Assembly (NCBI GenBank): GCA_934045075.1
Contig: OW203724.1
Span: forward strand, 7,489,473 to 7,553,472
Length of the DNA: 64,000 nucleotides
Direction of reading: 5' to 3'
DNA from: Yponomeuta sedellus
Lineage: Eukaryota; Arthropoda; Insecta; Lepidoptera; Yponomeutidae
The number at the start of each line of letters is the position of its first letter. The first letter of the stretch is position 1. Below the pieces are notes generated by a model, which ran no database searches, had not been told where the DNA came from, and saw only the letters and a program-made list of their open reading frames with translations. The position numbers and the translations under genes were made by a program. Of this stretch, positions 54,121 through 63,925 are shown one piece after another.

Positions 54121-55694
54121 AATAGGAGATTTCACTATTTTTATTTTTAATGCACTAACCCGTGCTAAGGAACAAATTTAAAAACCTATTTAGAGGCTAA
54201 AAATTTCACCCATGCCGGGATTCGAACCCGCAACCTCTGGCTATCCGTACCAGCGCTCTACCAATTGAGCCAATGGGCGACTCACAACATCAGTGAAATT
54301 TCGAACCTCTTTACAATATTCTCTGTATTACGTACAGGCAGCGACATCTGACTTAAGCAAATTGCATTACTTACAGCCCCGACTACCTACTTTGCAGTTA
54401 GGTTTAACATCGGAACGATATCACTGTACCCACATGATTACACTATTTTTATTTTTAATGCACTAACCCGTGCTAAGGAACAAATTTAAAAAAACTTAAT
54501 CATGTGGGTACAGTGATATCGTTCCGATGTTAAACCTAACTGCAAAGTAGGTAGTCGGGGCTGTAAGTAATGCAATTTGCTTAAGTCAGATGTCGCTGCC
54601 TGTACGTAATACAGAGAATATTGTAAAGAGGTTCGAAATTTCACTGATGTTGTGAGTCGCCCATTGGCTCAATTGGTAGAGCGCTGGTACGGATAGCCAG
54701 AGGTTGCGGGTTCGAATCCCGGCATGGGTGAAATTTTTAGCCTCTAAATAGGTTTTTAAATTTGTTCCTTAGCACGGGTTAGTGCATTAAAAATAAAAAT
54801 AGTGTAATCATGTGGGTACAGTGATATCGTTCCGATGTTAAACCTAACTGCAAAGTAGGTAGTCGGGGCTGTAAGTAATACAATTTGCTTAAGTCAGATG
54901 TCGCTGCCTGTACGTAATACAGAGAATATTGTAAAGAGGTTCGAAATTTCACTGATGTTGTGAGTCGCCCATTGGCTCAATTGGTAGAGCGCTGGTACGG
55001 ATAGTCAGAGGTTGCGGGTTCGAATCCCGGCATGGGTGAAATTTTTAGCCTCTAAATAGGTTTTTAAATTTGTTCCTTAGCACGGGTTAGTGCATTAAAA
55101 ATAAAAATAGTGTAATCATGTGGGTACAGTGATATCGTTCCGATGTTAAACCTAACTGCAAAGTAGGTAGTCGGGGCTGTAAGTAATGCAATTTGCTTAA
55201 GTCAGATGTCGCTGCCTGTACGTAATACAGAGAATATTGTAAAGAGGTTCGAAATTTCACTGATGTTGTGAGTCGCCCATTGGCTCAATTGGTAGAGCGC
55301 TGGTACGGATAGCCAGAGGTTGCGGGTTCGAATCCCGGCATGGGTGAAATTTTTAGCCTCTAAATAGGTTTTTAAATTTGTTCCTTAGCACGGGTTAGTG
55401 CATTAAAAATAAAAATAGTGTAATCATGTGGGTACAGTGATATCGTTCCGATGTTAAACCTAACTGCAAAGTAGGTAGTCGGGGCTGTAAGTAATGCAAT
55501 TTGCTTAAGTCAGATGTCGCTGCCTGTACGTAATACAGAGAATATTGTAAAAAGGTTCGAAATTTCACTGATGTTGTGAGTCGCCCATTGGCTCAATTGG
55601 TAGAGCGCTGGTACGGATAGCCAGAGGTTGCGGGTTCGAATCCCGGCATGGGTGAAATTTTTAGCCTCTAAATAGGTTTTTAAATAGGAGATTT
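54121..55694 (-). mobile_element. Palindromic and tandem tRNA-like retroposon array, copy C, with 12-bp target duplication
   Basis: AATAGGAGATTT lies at 54121-54132 and 55683-55694, so the 1.55-kb array entered as one insertion. The left arm (54133-54490) is reverse-oriented: tail, tRNA-like module, spacer, partial second tail. Near 54491-54497 orientation flips, and four forward units follow starting at about 54498, 54805, 55113 and 55421 (307-308 bp apart). The last ends at GGTTTTTAAA. Units are nearly identical; differences include AGCCAG/AGTCAG (third module, about 55005) and TAAAGAGG/TAAAAAGG. Each tRNA-like module keeps A and B boxes and a downstream TTTTT. Confidence 0.87.
54661..54740 (+). 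repeat. tRNA-like pol III module within array C (typical copy)
   Basis: GCCCATTGGCTCAATTGGTA through GGTTCGAATCCCGGCATGGG folds as a near-cloverleaf: acceptor GCCCAT/ATGGGT, D arm GCTC/GAGC and anticodon arm CTGG/CCAG with loop ACGGATA. The T arm GGG-TTCGAAT-CCC is followed by an extra G. Position 33 is C, not U, one linker base is missing and the T stem has a bulge. It is therefore a tRNA-derived module rather than a normal tRNA gene. AATTTTTAG just downstream can end pol III transcription. Equivalent modules lie at about 54968, 55276 and 55583, and inverted near 54270. Confidence 0.75.
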
Positions 55695-55699
55695 GTAAA

Positions 55700-56130
55700 A
55701 CGTGAGTTGTGATAACCCTGTATTGGTTTGATTACCTCTATTCTTTATCGAATTTGGCGTAAGTGTAGATGGAACTACAGCGACGTCGGACCGAAAAGAA
55801 CTTTTACCCAGTAAGACATAAAGTTCAAAATTTAAAAACAAGTACATACTCAGTTTGGTATGGGACAATGCGAGTTCTAGTTGGTCGATAGGGAGAACCT
55901 ATCGACAAATTATTTATTAACAGTTTAACACATTAACAGCCGAATACGAATACTGGTACTTAGAAGTATTTTTAGCTATTTCTTTTTTGCCTGCGGGTTG
56001 ACTGGTAGAAAATGCATCTTTTATACATTATCTTTTGTGCAATAAAGAATTAATACTAATAGGGTGGATAGATGCACAAATAAAACAATGTGGTAGATTT
56101 CATAATATTTTAAAATGTTATCTCTTATTT
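55700..56130. other. Unassigned AT-rich spacer
   Basis: No exon, repeat or RNA gene recognised. Confidence 0.35.
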
Positions 56131-56131
56131 A

Positions 56132-56450
56132 AAACTAGCTTTAACCCGCTGCTTCGCCGGCGTTAGAAATTATAACACGGGAAATATCATAATATTCTAC
56201 GACTCAATTCAGATCTTTGTCTATCTGTACGCCATGTTTCATACGTTATACTAATTGATGATAATATAATTTCATTTATACGTAAGAGTCTAAACCTGGA
56301 AGTGAAGCACATTTTTTCTGGTATTGCTGCATCACACAAGTGCCACCTTCCGCCTTTTTTAGTTATTATGAAGTGTTCATGAAACTCTGAATATATTGTG
56401 CTCATCTTCGTTGGGAACCAATTTTGCCTTGCTATCGCTGCCATCCATTT
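56132..56450 (+). repeat. Probable non-LTR repeat beginning AACTAGCTTTAACCCGCTGC
   Basis: ACTAGCTTTAACCCGCTGCT followed by TCGCCGGCGTTAG resembles the start of a very common insect repeat (ACTAGCTxxxACCCGCxxCTTCGC). The right boundary is unclear. Confidence 0.4.
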
Positions 56451-56507
56451 TAATTTCGTATCCGGTTCCTTAAGAAAACTAAACGAAAAGAAAACTAAAC
56501 GAAAATT

Positions 56508-56655
56508 GAGCTCAATTGGTAGAGCGCTGGCACGGATAGCCAGAGGTTGCGAGTTTGAATCCCGGCATGGGTGAAATTTTTAGCCTCTAAATAGGTTTTT
56601 AAATTTGTTCCTTAGCACGGGTTAGTGCATTAAAAATAAAAATAGTATAATCACT
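56508..56655 (+). mobile_element. 5'-truncated tRNA-like retroposon, copy D
   Basis: It begins TTGAGCTCAATTGG, where TTGA before GCTC is the palindrome centre seen in copy A and not the normal upstream sequence (CATTG). It then runs through the tRNA-like module (with GAGTTTGAATCCC, a mutated B box) and the complete tail to AAAAATAGTATAA. No clear target duplication was found; a GAAAACTAAAC duplication lies just upstream. Confidence 0.8.
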
Positions 56656-56659
56656 TCCA

Positions 56660-58400
56660 AATTGTTTTGATTCCGAGAGGGTTGTTGTATCATTGCCTCG
56701 GTTTGCTGTTGTCAAAGGGGTTGAAGTGTTAAGGGTAAATAGCAGAATAATAAAAAACTATAAAACAAATAACATAAAAAAACAAAAATCTGATGCTCGC
56801 CAAGAGAACAACCATTCGAACAGGTAAACAATATAATAAGTAATTTACTTAATGTTTTAAACAGAAGTAAAAAAAAATCATACGAGTCGTTTTGGATAAC
56901 CTCACATTACATCTCGGTTGGAATATTTAAAAATGTAAGATTAAAATTACTTTGATAGGTAGTTTCTTAGATATTTCAGTCCCTGATAAACTGGTGAATA
57001 AAAACTATATCGCGATCTAGCTGTGCTCATGTCTTGTATGTGCTCATGTCATGTCATGTATTTTATCATGTGTGCCGGATGCACACATTATAAAAATCTG
57101 TTTTTGAGTAGAATTCAAATTTTGACAGAAATTTATAGAGAATTTACACTTCGATGAAAATTTAACTTTACTAACCAGAAAATAAAGGTGGTTTCACTTT
57201 CTCATTTTCGGATTGGTTTCCGTGTTCATGTCATTACAAATTTAACCCTTAACCAGGCTATGGGTTGAGGGTATCCCACATAGATTTTTGGATGTTTTTA
57301 CCAGGTTTTGGTCTCTAACTATCCCATAAACTTGTTTACTACCAACCTACGTTAATCATTGTCAACGGTTAAAAAAAAATTAAAAAAAAATTCTAATGTC
57401 ACTTTGGCGGCTATTTTTCTGCGGTCGTCCGCCTGGTGGTTGTTTTTCGTAAAAAAGGCATCGTATTTTTTTCATAATGGCGTATCGGGGAACGATAAGT
57501 CGTGCAATTTTTTAATATGTTGCAGTATGTCAATTTTTCTATTGACTGTGCATAAAATAAGACGTGAAATTCTTAAACTTTTTACGAAATAAAATAAAAC
57601 AAGCGGGAAGCCATAAGACCTTCGCCTGTAAAAATTTAAGTAACGTGGGAATTATTTGACCATTGCCCGGTTAATGAAAGTCTTTATTTTGTATAATAAT
57701 TAATTATTATCATATAATCCAATTATAATAAATAAAAATAATTATCAAAATCTGTTCATAAACGACAAAGATATGCGCATTTTCATATAGATAACTAACA
57801 TTCTTATTTAGATTTTTATATCTATACGTTAATGACACAAATGACATGGCTAGACAGGCAATGGGATTATGTTTTCCCAAATGTTTTTTTTGAGGTTTTT
57901 AGCAAATTTTATAAGTATCACTTAAAAAAATTTGACCTAATCTTTATTAATCATATAAATCTGCCAGAAAAGCACAACAACGGCATTATTTCTCCCAGGC
58001 CTGGTAAAGGGTTAATTAAAAATACAATGAAATACGTCTTACCGATAAAATGTTACGGCATGATCGGTATTTTTGGTCCCCAACTTTTATTTTTGCTCTC
58101 TAACACAGCTTAATAAGGCATTTTAATAAAGTTTTCACCATTGTTTTCTTTACTAGAAGCGCACGGCAACTGAAGTAAACAAAACTTTCACCGACTACGC
58201 ATAGGCAATACATTGCTAATGTGAGGCACGCGGGCACCGCCCACTTACGACTTCTACTCTTTTTTTATGTTCTGTGGTATATAAGCTAACAGACTGTAAT
58301 AATCGCGTTTAGACCTTTATTATTTAATATATATAACTATTTAATAGTGTTTCACTTTGTTCACCAATTACAAAAAATAAATGGACGCCGATCTGGATCC
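56660..58400. other. Intergenic stretch 3' of the lipase gene
   Basis: AT-rich with several A/T homopolymers. CTTCTACTCTTTTTTTATGT then TCTGTG at 58249-58277 is the inverted end of the CACAGAACATAAA family. No gene is supported. Confidence 0.4.
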
Positions 58401-58408
58401 ATAGGACT

Positions 58409-58638
58409 TTAGTCCTTGCGAGTCTCTTCTGAGCCTTTAGCGAATTTCGGCTCAGAATTCGTCTCGAGGTAGAAGTCCCCATGTAGGCTCTTATCGACGA
58501 ACTCTCCCATGAGGTTGGCATCGTCCCTACAGCCTTGTTGGTACTCCTCCTGACTACCGCAGCGGTACGAGACAAAGCCCTCTGTGGACTCAATGGACTC
58601 CGTGAAGAACTCATAGGAACGCCCGTGGCTGCAGGCCT
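58409..58638 (-). CDS. Lipase terminal exon with catalytic His
   Basis: The acceptor CTATTCCAG is followed by AG-GCC-TGC. It has 75 residues with four conserved Cys-like positions (ACSHGR, YRCGS, QGCRDD) before TAA. The intron to the preceding exon is 1.72 kb and carries a MITE (58821-59106). Confidence 0.92.
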
Positions 58639-60564
58639 CTGGAATAGGAGTACATAACAGATGTCTTAGTCGGAATTTCACAGCTGGAACGAGATGTCTT
58701 CTATTTTACAGTCGTGCCAATTTATATACAAGTCCGGTCTTTAGTCGAAAGGACAAGCTTTAAATATAGACCTGTTTGTGGCTTATCCATTTTTGGGCCC
58801 GGCAATCCCAGTTGGAACCTGAGTGCTTAGTGCGAGTTTTTTAACTACTCGATCGCGTTAACGTAAACTCATATTTCTATGGCATCGAGGAAGCGCCACC
58901 TAGCGACAAGTATGGAAATTAAAATTGCTGAATGCGAGTTGTAATGGTTTACGTTGAGAAGTGAACACGTTTACCAGCCAAAACACGACTAAACGCGAGT
59001 GCGAGTTGGTTCGAACGGTTAACTTACTCATACTCACTACTCAATGCTCGATTAACGCGGGAGTAAAGTTATTCGATTGGATCTGTCAAACTCGCACTAA
59101 GCACTCAGTGATCTCATGGGTGTTTCCCGTTAGTACGATCAGTCGACCTTGTCAGTCGATCCAGCGGTACTTTTTTCCCCGTTCGCCATACTGATCTAAC
59201 GTTTGGGAAATCGTGTTCCCATTAGATCGATTCTAATTAAAGAGTGTACTGTCATTTGCAAAACAGTTTTATTGCAACCTAATTACCAAAATTCAAATCA
59301 TAAAAGATACAATCATCCTTAACTATTTTATTAAATTGAAAAATCCAAACTAAATTCAATGTACAAAAATAAAAGGTGGGCGTTGGCTAAACGGGAAAAA
59401 GATTTCGCATTGGGCCGATTGATCGGTTGACCGATAAAATGAACGGGAAACACCCGATCTCCTACTTGCAAGTGTGGGTTACATTAAAATTGTTCATTTC
59501 ATCAATTCAATATTGTCCACGTCACAAGGTCGCAACACGTCACTGGCTTTAATGTCACCGACTTCTACTAACATGCTACTGAAAATATCCTGAACATCGA
59601 TTTAACGAGATTGGGATCGCTCTGTTAGACTTAGGAGTTTCTGAAAACGTCAGAGGCGATTCTAAAACGGATGCAGTTGGTTCATCTGAATTTGAGCAAT
59701 GAAAGCTGCTAAAGCGACTAGCGTCGCGTTTCACAAAACTAATTCATATTTTACTTTGAATATTCGGTGTAAACAGCGTAGTCGGGACTACTTAGTAGTA
59801 CACTTACCTGTGGGTTAATTGACTTTCGCAGTGTACTCGAATTATCATAGTACATGAACGACGAATTATTATTTTAGATTTGAAATAGGGCCAATGGGTA
59901 GTAGGATGGTTCGAGTCACGCGTTTTGTGGGGCTTAATTGACAAATCTGTCAATTAATGTACCGCAAAGTAGTGATTCGCTAGCCGCGCGTTTTAAAAGG
60001 CAAAGGTTAAGACTTTCCAGAATATTAATAAGTAACCTTTATTTCTTTTTTGAAATTGGGAACTTTGTAAACAAAGCACTTTATTGCATTTGGTTCTGAA
60101 TCAATATTTAAATTAAGATAGGTATGCAGTGAACACTAAACGTGAACTTTACTTCTGTAAGTTGAAATACGTTGAAATCTTCAGAGAAATTCGTCAAAAG
60201 AACACCGAGTAAATTCGGATAAACTACACAATTTCTATTAACGACGATTTTAGTCAAATAACGACGCTTTAGCGTGACAAACGCGCGAGTCACGCCGCCT
60301 CCGACGCTGTAGACGGTAGTAGGTATATGCTCTGTAAACGATAGTAGACGAGAACCGCACCTAGCGCGTGCTGCACGCCCTCGCAGCCCGGCTGCGCGGC
60401 GGAGCCCCCGTTGGGGTAGAAGTCGGCGTGGCCGTGGCTGCGGCCGTAGCCGAGCAGCCCGCCGCACGAGTGCAGCACGTCTACGAAGGCGGCGTCGCCC
60501 GCGTCCAGCCGCCGCGCCGCGCCCGCGTCCGGCTGTTCGAACAGCGGCCGCGCCGGGTCCAGCC
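58409..60564 (-). CDS. Secreted lipase, pancreatic-lipase family: last two exons (gene continues right)
   Basis: Minus exons 60564-60361 and 58638-58409 join in phase 1 (CTA G / AG GCC). The first reads GLDPARPLFEQPDAGARRLD, DAAFVDVLHSCGG and GHADFYPNGGSAAQPGC. The second reads ACSHGRSYEFFTESI, GFVSYRCGS, LMGEFVD, GDFYLETNSEPKFA and a stop at 58411-58409. The Asp in GLDPA and the His in CSHGR are the family's catalytic Asp and His. The Ser exon (GxSxG) is not seen and should lie beyond base 64000 or in unseen exons. Such enzymes hydrolyse neutral lipids or phospholipids outside the cell. The short C-terminus after FAKG, without a PLAT domain, is typical of insect members. Confidence 0.92.
58821..59106 (+). 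mobile_element. GAGTGCTTAGTGCGAG MITE, complete copy 2
   Basis: It is 286 bp; both ends are GAGTGCTTAGTGCGAGTTT in inverted orientation. The interior has ACTCGATCGCGTTAACGTAA and CACTACTCAATGCTCGATTA. No transposase; the flanks (CCT / AGT) give no certain duplication. It lies in the lipase intron. Confidence 0.85.
59110..60360. other. Lipase intron, remaining part
   Basis: No exon seen. A TCAATTCAATATTGTCCACG stretch and AT-rich sequence only. Nothing assigned. Confidence 0.4.
60361..60564 (-). CDS. Lipase exon with catalytic Asp and HADFYPNGG block
   Basis: The acceptor CACTTGCAG is followed by GG-CTG-GAC, so the preceding exon should end in G. The exon has 67 codons and is very GC-rich (GGCGCGGCGCGGCGG), unlike everything around it. 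It ends CACGCGCTAG|GTGCGG. The second catalytic residue (Asp) lies in its fourth codon region, GLDPA. Confidence 0.92.
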
Positions 60565-60606
60565 CTGCAAGTGCACGGGGCCGGCGACGGCCAAATAAAC
60601 GACAAG

Positions 60607-60831
60607 TCTAGCGGCCTTATAAAAACACGATTCCCGTAAAACACTCCTTAGAGTGAATTTATTTAATCTGTGATTATGTACATACGTATAATCCTTGTAA
60701 AATGTCCGCCGCAGACTATTCTAGCGGCCTTATAAAAACACGATTCCCGTAAAACACTCCTTAGAGTGAATTTATTTAATCTGTGATTATGTACATACGT
60801 ATAATCCTTGTAAAATGTCCGCCGCAGACTA
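60607..60831 (+). repeat. 113-bp tandem duplication upstream of the lipase exon
   Basis: Two copies starting at 60607 and 60720 (TCTAGCGGCCTTATAAAAAC) are essentially identical. The duplication begins 43 bp from the exon acceptor. Confidence 0.93.
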
Positions 60832-61069
60832 TTTTAGTGAGCGAGTTTGGAGTGTTTTAAGGAATTGTGTTTTATAAGGTCACAGTTCTTGATTAAATGA
60901 AAAGGTTTTATTCAAAGTAGCGCAGAAACTGCGGCTTAATGAACGTTACAATTTAAAGTAGGTGTCTGTTTCTAGATAATTTTGGAAAAAAGGGACAAAA
61001 AACTCCAACCTTAGTCTTTTCAAAGTCCTTAATTAACAAAGTTTACATAGTGCCTAAGAACATTTTGGA

Positions 61070-61440
61070 AGATTTACCGGCTTAAGGTGCTTTGGGATGC
61101 TAACAAGCGCCACCAATGGACACAATAACTTGTTTTGTAATACGTTTTTCTCTAAAACCGAACATGAGAAATCTTGATAACTGTGACAATTATTTTTAGA
61201 ACCTAGGATCAACCATCTAGGACTTTAATCGAAAAACGCCTAAAACGGCCGGTTTTAGCGGAAATGTTTATACTATGTTCTTAGGCTGTATGTTCTAAAA
61301 AAACTTATCAACGATATTAAGATTGTCGAAATTTACTTTTTGGAAGACCGCTATTATAGAACAAGTTACATTTTTATTCCATTGGTGGCGTTAATTAGCA
61401 TCCCTAGGCGCTTTAACAAACGGCGTCGGTGGAGCCATAG
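61070..61440 (+). repeat. Foldback-family relative (copy 2)
   Basis: TTAAGGTGCTTTGGGATGCT, GCGCCACCAATGGACACAAT, GATATTAAGATTGTCGAAAT and ATTCCATTGGTGGCGTTAAT then GGCGCTTTAA match 62500-62950 in order. Its two halves are loosely inverted to each other. Confidence 0.65.
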
Positions 61441-61579
61441 GCACACAATACAACTTGATGATAGTCCTTTAGTAGTGCCCCTAGCTGCGTTATTTGATGG
61501 AAGGATGCTCATTCCTGAAATTGCCCCATATTTTGTGTTTCAGGTCCACTTATAAAAGTAAAGTCCATTGATTGAATAC

Positions 61580-61745
61580 ATACATACATAACCTAACGCC
61601 TGTATCCCAGCGGGGTAGGCAGAGACCAGGGACTGCCACTTGCCACGATCCTGACAGATCACCTTCGCTTCATCAACGTTCATAAGTCGTAGCATGCACG
61701 CACGCCGGTTCCGGGTACTTTTTATCTTCCCTTTTGCCAGATTGA
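61580..61745 (+). repeat. Interspersed repeat family R2, copy 2
   Basis: TATCCCAGCGGGGTAGGCAG, CACCTTCGCTTCATCAACGT and CCGGGTACTTTTTATCTTCC are inverted relative to 8040-8165. Confidence 0.65.
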
Positions 61746-61812
61746 TTGAATACTTGGGTGTTAAGGTTGAAACAAATGAACCAATATTTTGTATATTGTC
61801 AAACTATTATCA

Positions 61813-61961
61813 GAGTGCTTAGTGCGAATTTGACAGATCCAATCGAATAACTTTACCACCGCGTTAATCGAGCATTGAGTAGTGAGTATGAGTAAGTTAA
61901 CCGTTCGAACTGGCAAAACGCTGTCACAGTACAACTCGCACTCGCGTTTATTCGTGTTTCA
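61813..61961 (-). mobile_element. GAGTGCTTAGTGCGAG MITE, copy 3 (partial, inverted)
   Basis: It starts GAGTGCTTAGTGCGAATTTG and runs through the region equivalent to the right half of the complete copy, ending near CGCGTTTATTCGTG. It forms an inverted pair with copy 4. Confidence 0.78.
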
Positions 61962-61975
61962 CACCCGAGCACTCT

Positions 61976-62284
61976 GTGCTTAGTGCGAGTTTTTTAACTA
62001 GGTACTCGATCGCGTTTACGTAAACTCATATTTCTATGGCATCGAGGAAGCGCCACCTAGCGACAAGTATGTAAATTAAAATTGCTGAGTGCGAGTTGTA
62101 ATGGTTTACGTTGAGAAGTGAACACGTTTACCAGCTAAAACACGAATAAACGCGAGTGCGAGTTGTACTGTAACAGCGTTTTGCCAGTTCGAACGGTTAA
62201 CTTACTCATACTCACTACTCAATGCTCGATTAACGCGGTGGTAAAGTTATTCGATTGGATCTGTCAAACTCGCACTAAGCACTC
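61976..62284 (+). mobile_element. GAGTGCTTAGTGCGAG MITE, copy 4
   Basis: It is near-complete: GTGCTTAGTGCGAGTTTTTT at the left end, GCGCCACCTAGCGACAAGTA inside and CTCGCACTAAGCACTC at the right end. Confidence 0.83.
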
Positions 62285-62400
62285 AGTTCCGTACGGCCGG
62301 CCGCTATATCGACCCCAAAAGCGGACGGCATTATTGTATAGATCGCCATCTTGTGCGAAGATTCACCATGTTATCTCGCTCCACAGAACAGAAGTCTTTT

Positions 62401-63080
62401 TTTATTTTCTGTGTCTCGCTCTATAGAATGGTCGTGCTGTGAAGAAATGTTAATTATCGAGATAGCGCTGTAGTAGAAAATAAACCGTTTTAATGAACTG
62501 GTTTTTTTGATTGGGGGCTGTAGTCAGGCTTTGGAAATTTGGCAAGTGTGTAGACTGACGAAGCGTAACCCGTTAAGGCGCTTTGTGGTGCTAACTAGCG
62601 CCACCAATGGAATCAAAATCGTAACTTGTTTTATAATACGTTTTTTTTATGTAGACATAATAACTCTTAATATCTGTGACAACAATTTTTGGAACTGAAC
62701 TACAGCCTAGAACGATTTCGGCTAACGACCGTTTTTGGCGGAAATCGTTTAAAGTCCTTAGGTTGTTGATCCCAGGTTCTAAAAATAGTTATCACAGATA
62801 TTAAGATTATTCATGTTTACTTTTTGGAAAAAAAAACCTATTGTAAAACAAGTTATGATTTTTATTCCATTGGTAGCGTTAGTTAGCACCCCGAAGCGCC
62901 TTAACGGGTTACGCTTCGTCAGTCTACACACTTGCCAAATTTCCAAACCCTGACTAAAGCCCACAATCAAAAAAACCAGTTCATTAAAACGGTTTGTTTT
63001 CTACTACAGCGCTATCTCGATAATTAACATTTCTTCACAGGGAGCTCGACCATTCTATAGAGCGAGACACAGAACATAAA
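62401..63080. mobile_element. Foldback element, 680 bp, arms of about 250-300 bp
   Basis: The left end TTTATTTTCTGTGTCTCGCT and the reverse complement of the right end TTTATGTTCTGTGTCTCGCT match. The arms continue inward through TATAGAATGGTCG, AATGTTAATTATCGAGATAG, TTTTAATGAACTGGTTTTTT and AAGCGTAACCCGTTAAGGCG. The two internal short frames (62507 plus, 62779 minus) are the same arm read from each side. No transposase; no clear target duplication. Confidence 0.83.
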
Positions 63081-63099
63081 GATGACCGAGCCAATTTCG

Positions 63100-63850
63100 T
63101 AGAATTACAATTCATGGTTTTCTATGTCAAATCGATGTACCTATATTGCTAAATTAGTTGATGAATTGAGTGCCTCGAATTTTCATAATTAACTACGAAT
63201 TGTCATTTTATGAAACTCGGTCCAGGGTGTTCAATCTTTATTTTGACTCTAGCGCCAAATAACACTTCAGCCATTACGGTTTACGATTCTCCGACATTCA
63301 GTCGGAACTTTTGTATGAGGTGTATTCGCCATCACAGCAATTTATGCTCGTTTGCTTATCAATCGACTTATGAATAATCATTAACCATAAACAGTTCTTC
63401 ATAATTATTTCCTCTGTGGCATTAGATATGCTTATTTTAATTAGCTGCCAATGTATCTACTACTTGACATTTCGGAGAACCTGAGAGCGATATGGTGCAT
63501 AAATATGCACCGTAGCCGCCTTCACTTCAGCGTTTTAAATATTTCGGTATGGGCAAAGTTAAGGAGCTCCAAGCAGTAGCGTCGCCACTGGAAAAAAAAT
63601 CATGCCTCTTTTACAGATCGTTTTCGCATAAAGTGTCAGATCAATCTCTTGTTACTCGTTGTTATTGTTACTTTCTGTAAAAAATATTTTTTTTCCATTG
63701 TGTTACAGGATGGAACCCTAAGGCAAGCCCTCAAGAGCAATTCCGGACTTTTATACAATACAAACGGGCATAATACAAACGACTTTTTAATATACAAACG
63801 ACATTCCATTCGCATTGATAATTGACCAATATATTTAGAGGACACAAATC
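63100..63850. other. Right-edge stretch, unassigned
   Basis: AT-rich. TTCCATTGTGTTACAG at about 63710 is a good-looking acceptor, followed by an open frame (DGTLRQALKSNSGLLYN). No gene identity or donor can be given. Confidence 0.3.
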
Positions 63851-63854
63851 TAGA

Positions 63855-63925
63855 TTAGAAGACGTTAAGGCGCTTGGGTACCAAGACAGAGGTCGTGCGT
63901 TCGATTCCCACTGGGGGCCGTTTAC
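63855..63925 (+). repeat. tRNA-derived SINE fragment
   Basis: GTTAAGGCGCTTGGGTACC followed by GTCGTGCGTTCGATTCCCAC has a good B box (GTTCGATTCC) and the usual layout of a lepidopteran-type SINE head. The A box is weak. Confidence 0.55.

Noticed and set aside
54650..55650. Cluster of functional tRNA genes
   Set aside because: Position 33 is C, one linker base between acceptor and D arm is missing, the T stem has an extra G, and the modules sit inside a repeat with target duplications. They are tRNA-derived, not standard tRNAs.
62507..62970. Two similar 63-codon frames on opposite strands as a gene pair
   Set aside because: They are the two arms of one foldback element.
63640..63850. Possible terminal exon after TTCCATTGTGTTACAG
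   Set aside because: Only one good splice site, no recognisable protein family and no partner exon in the window.
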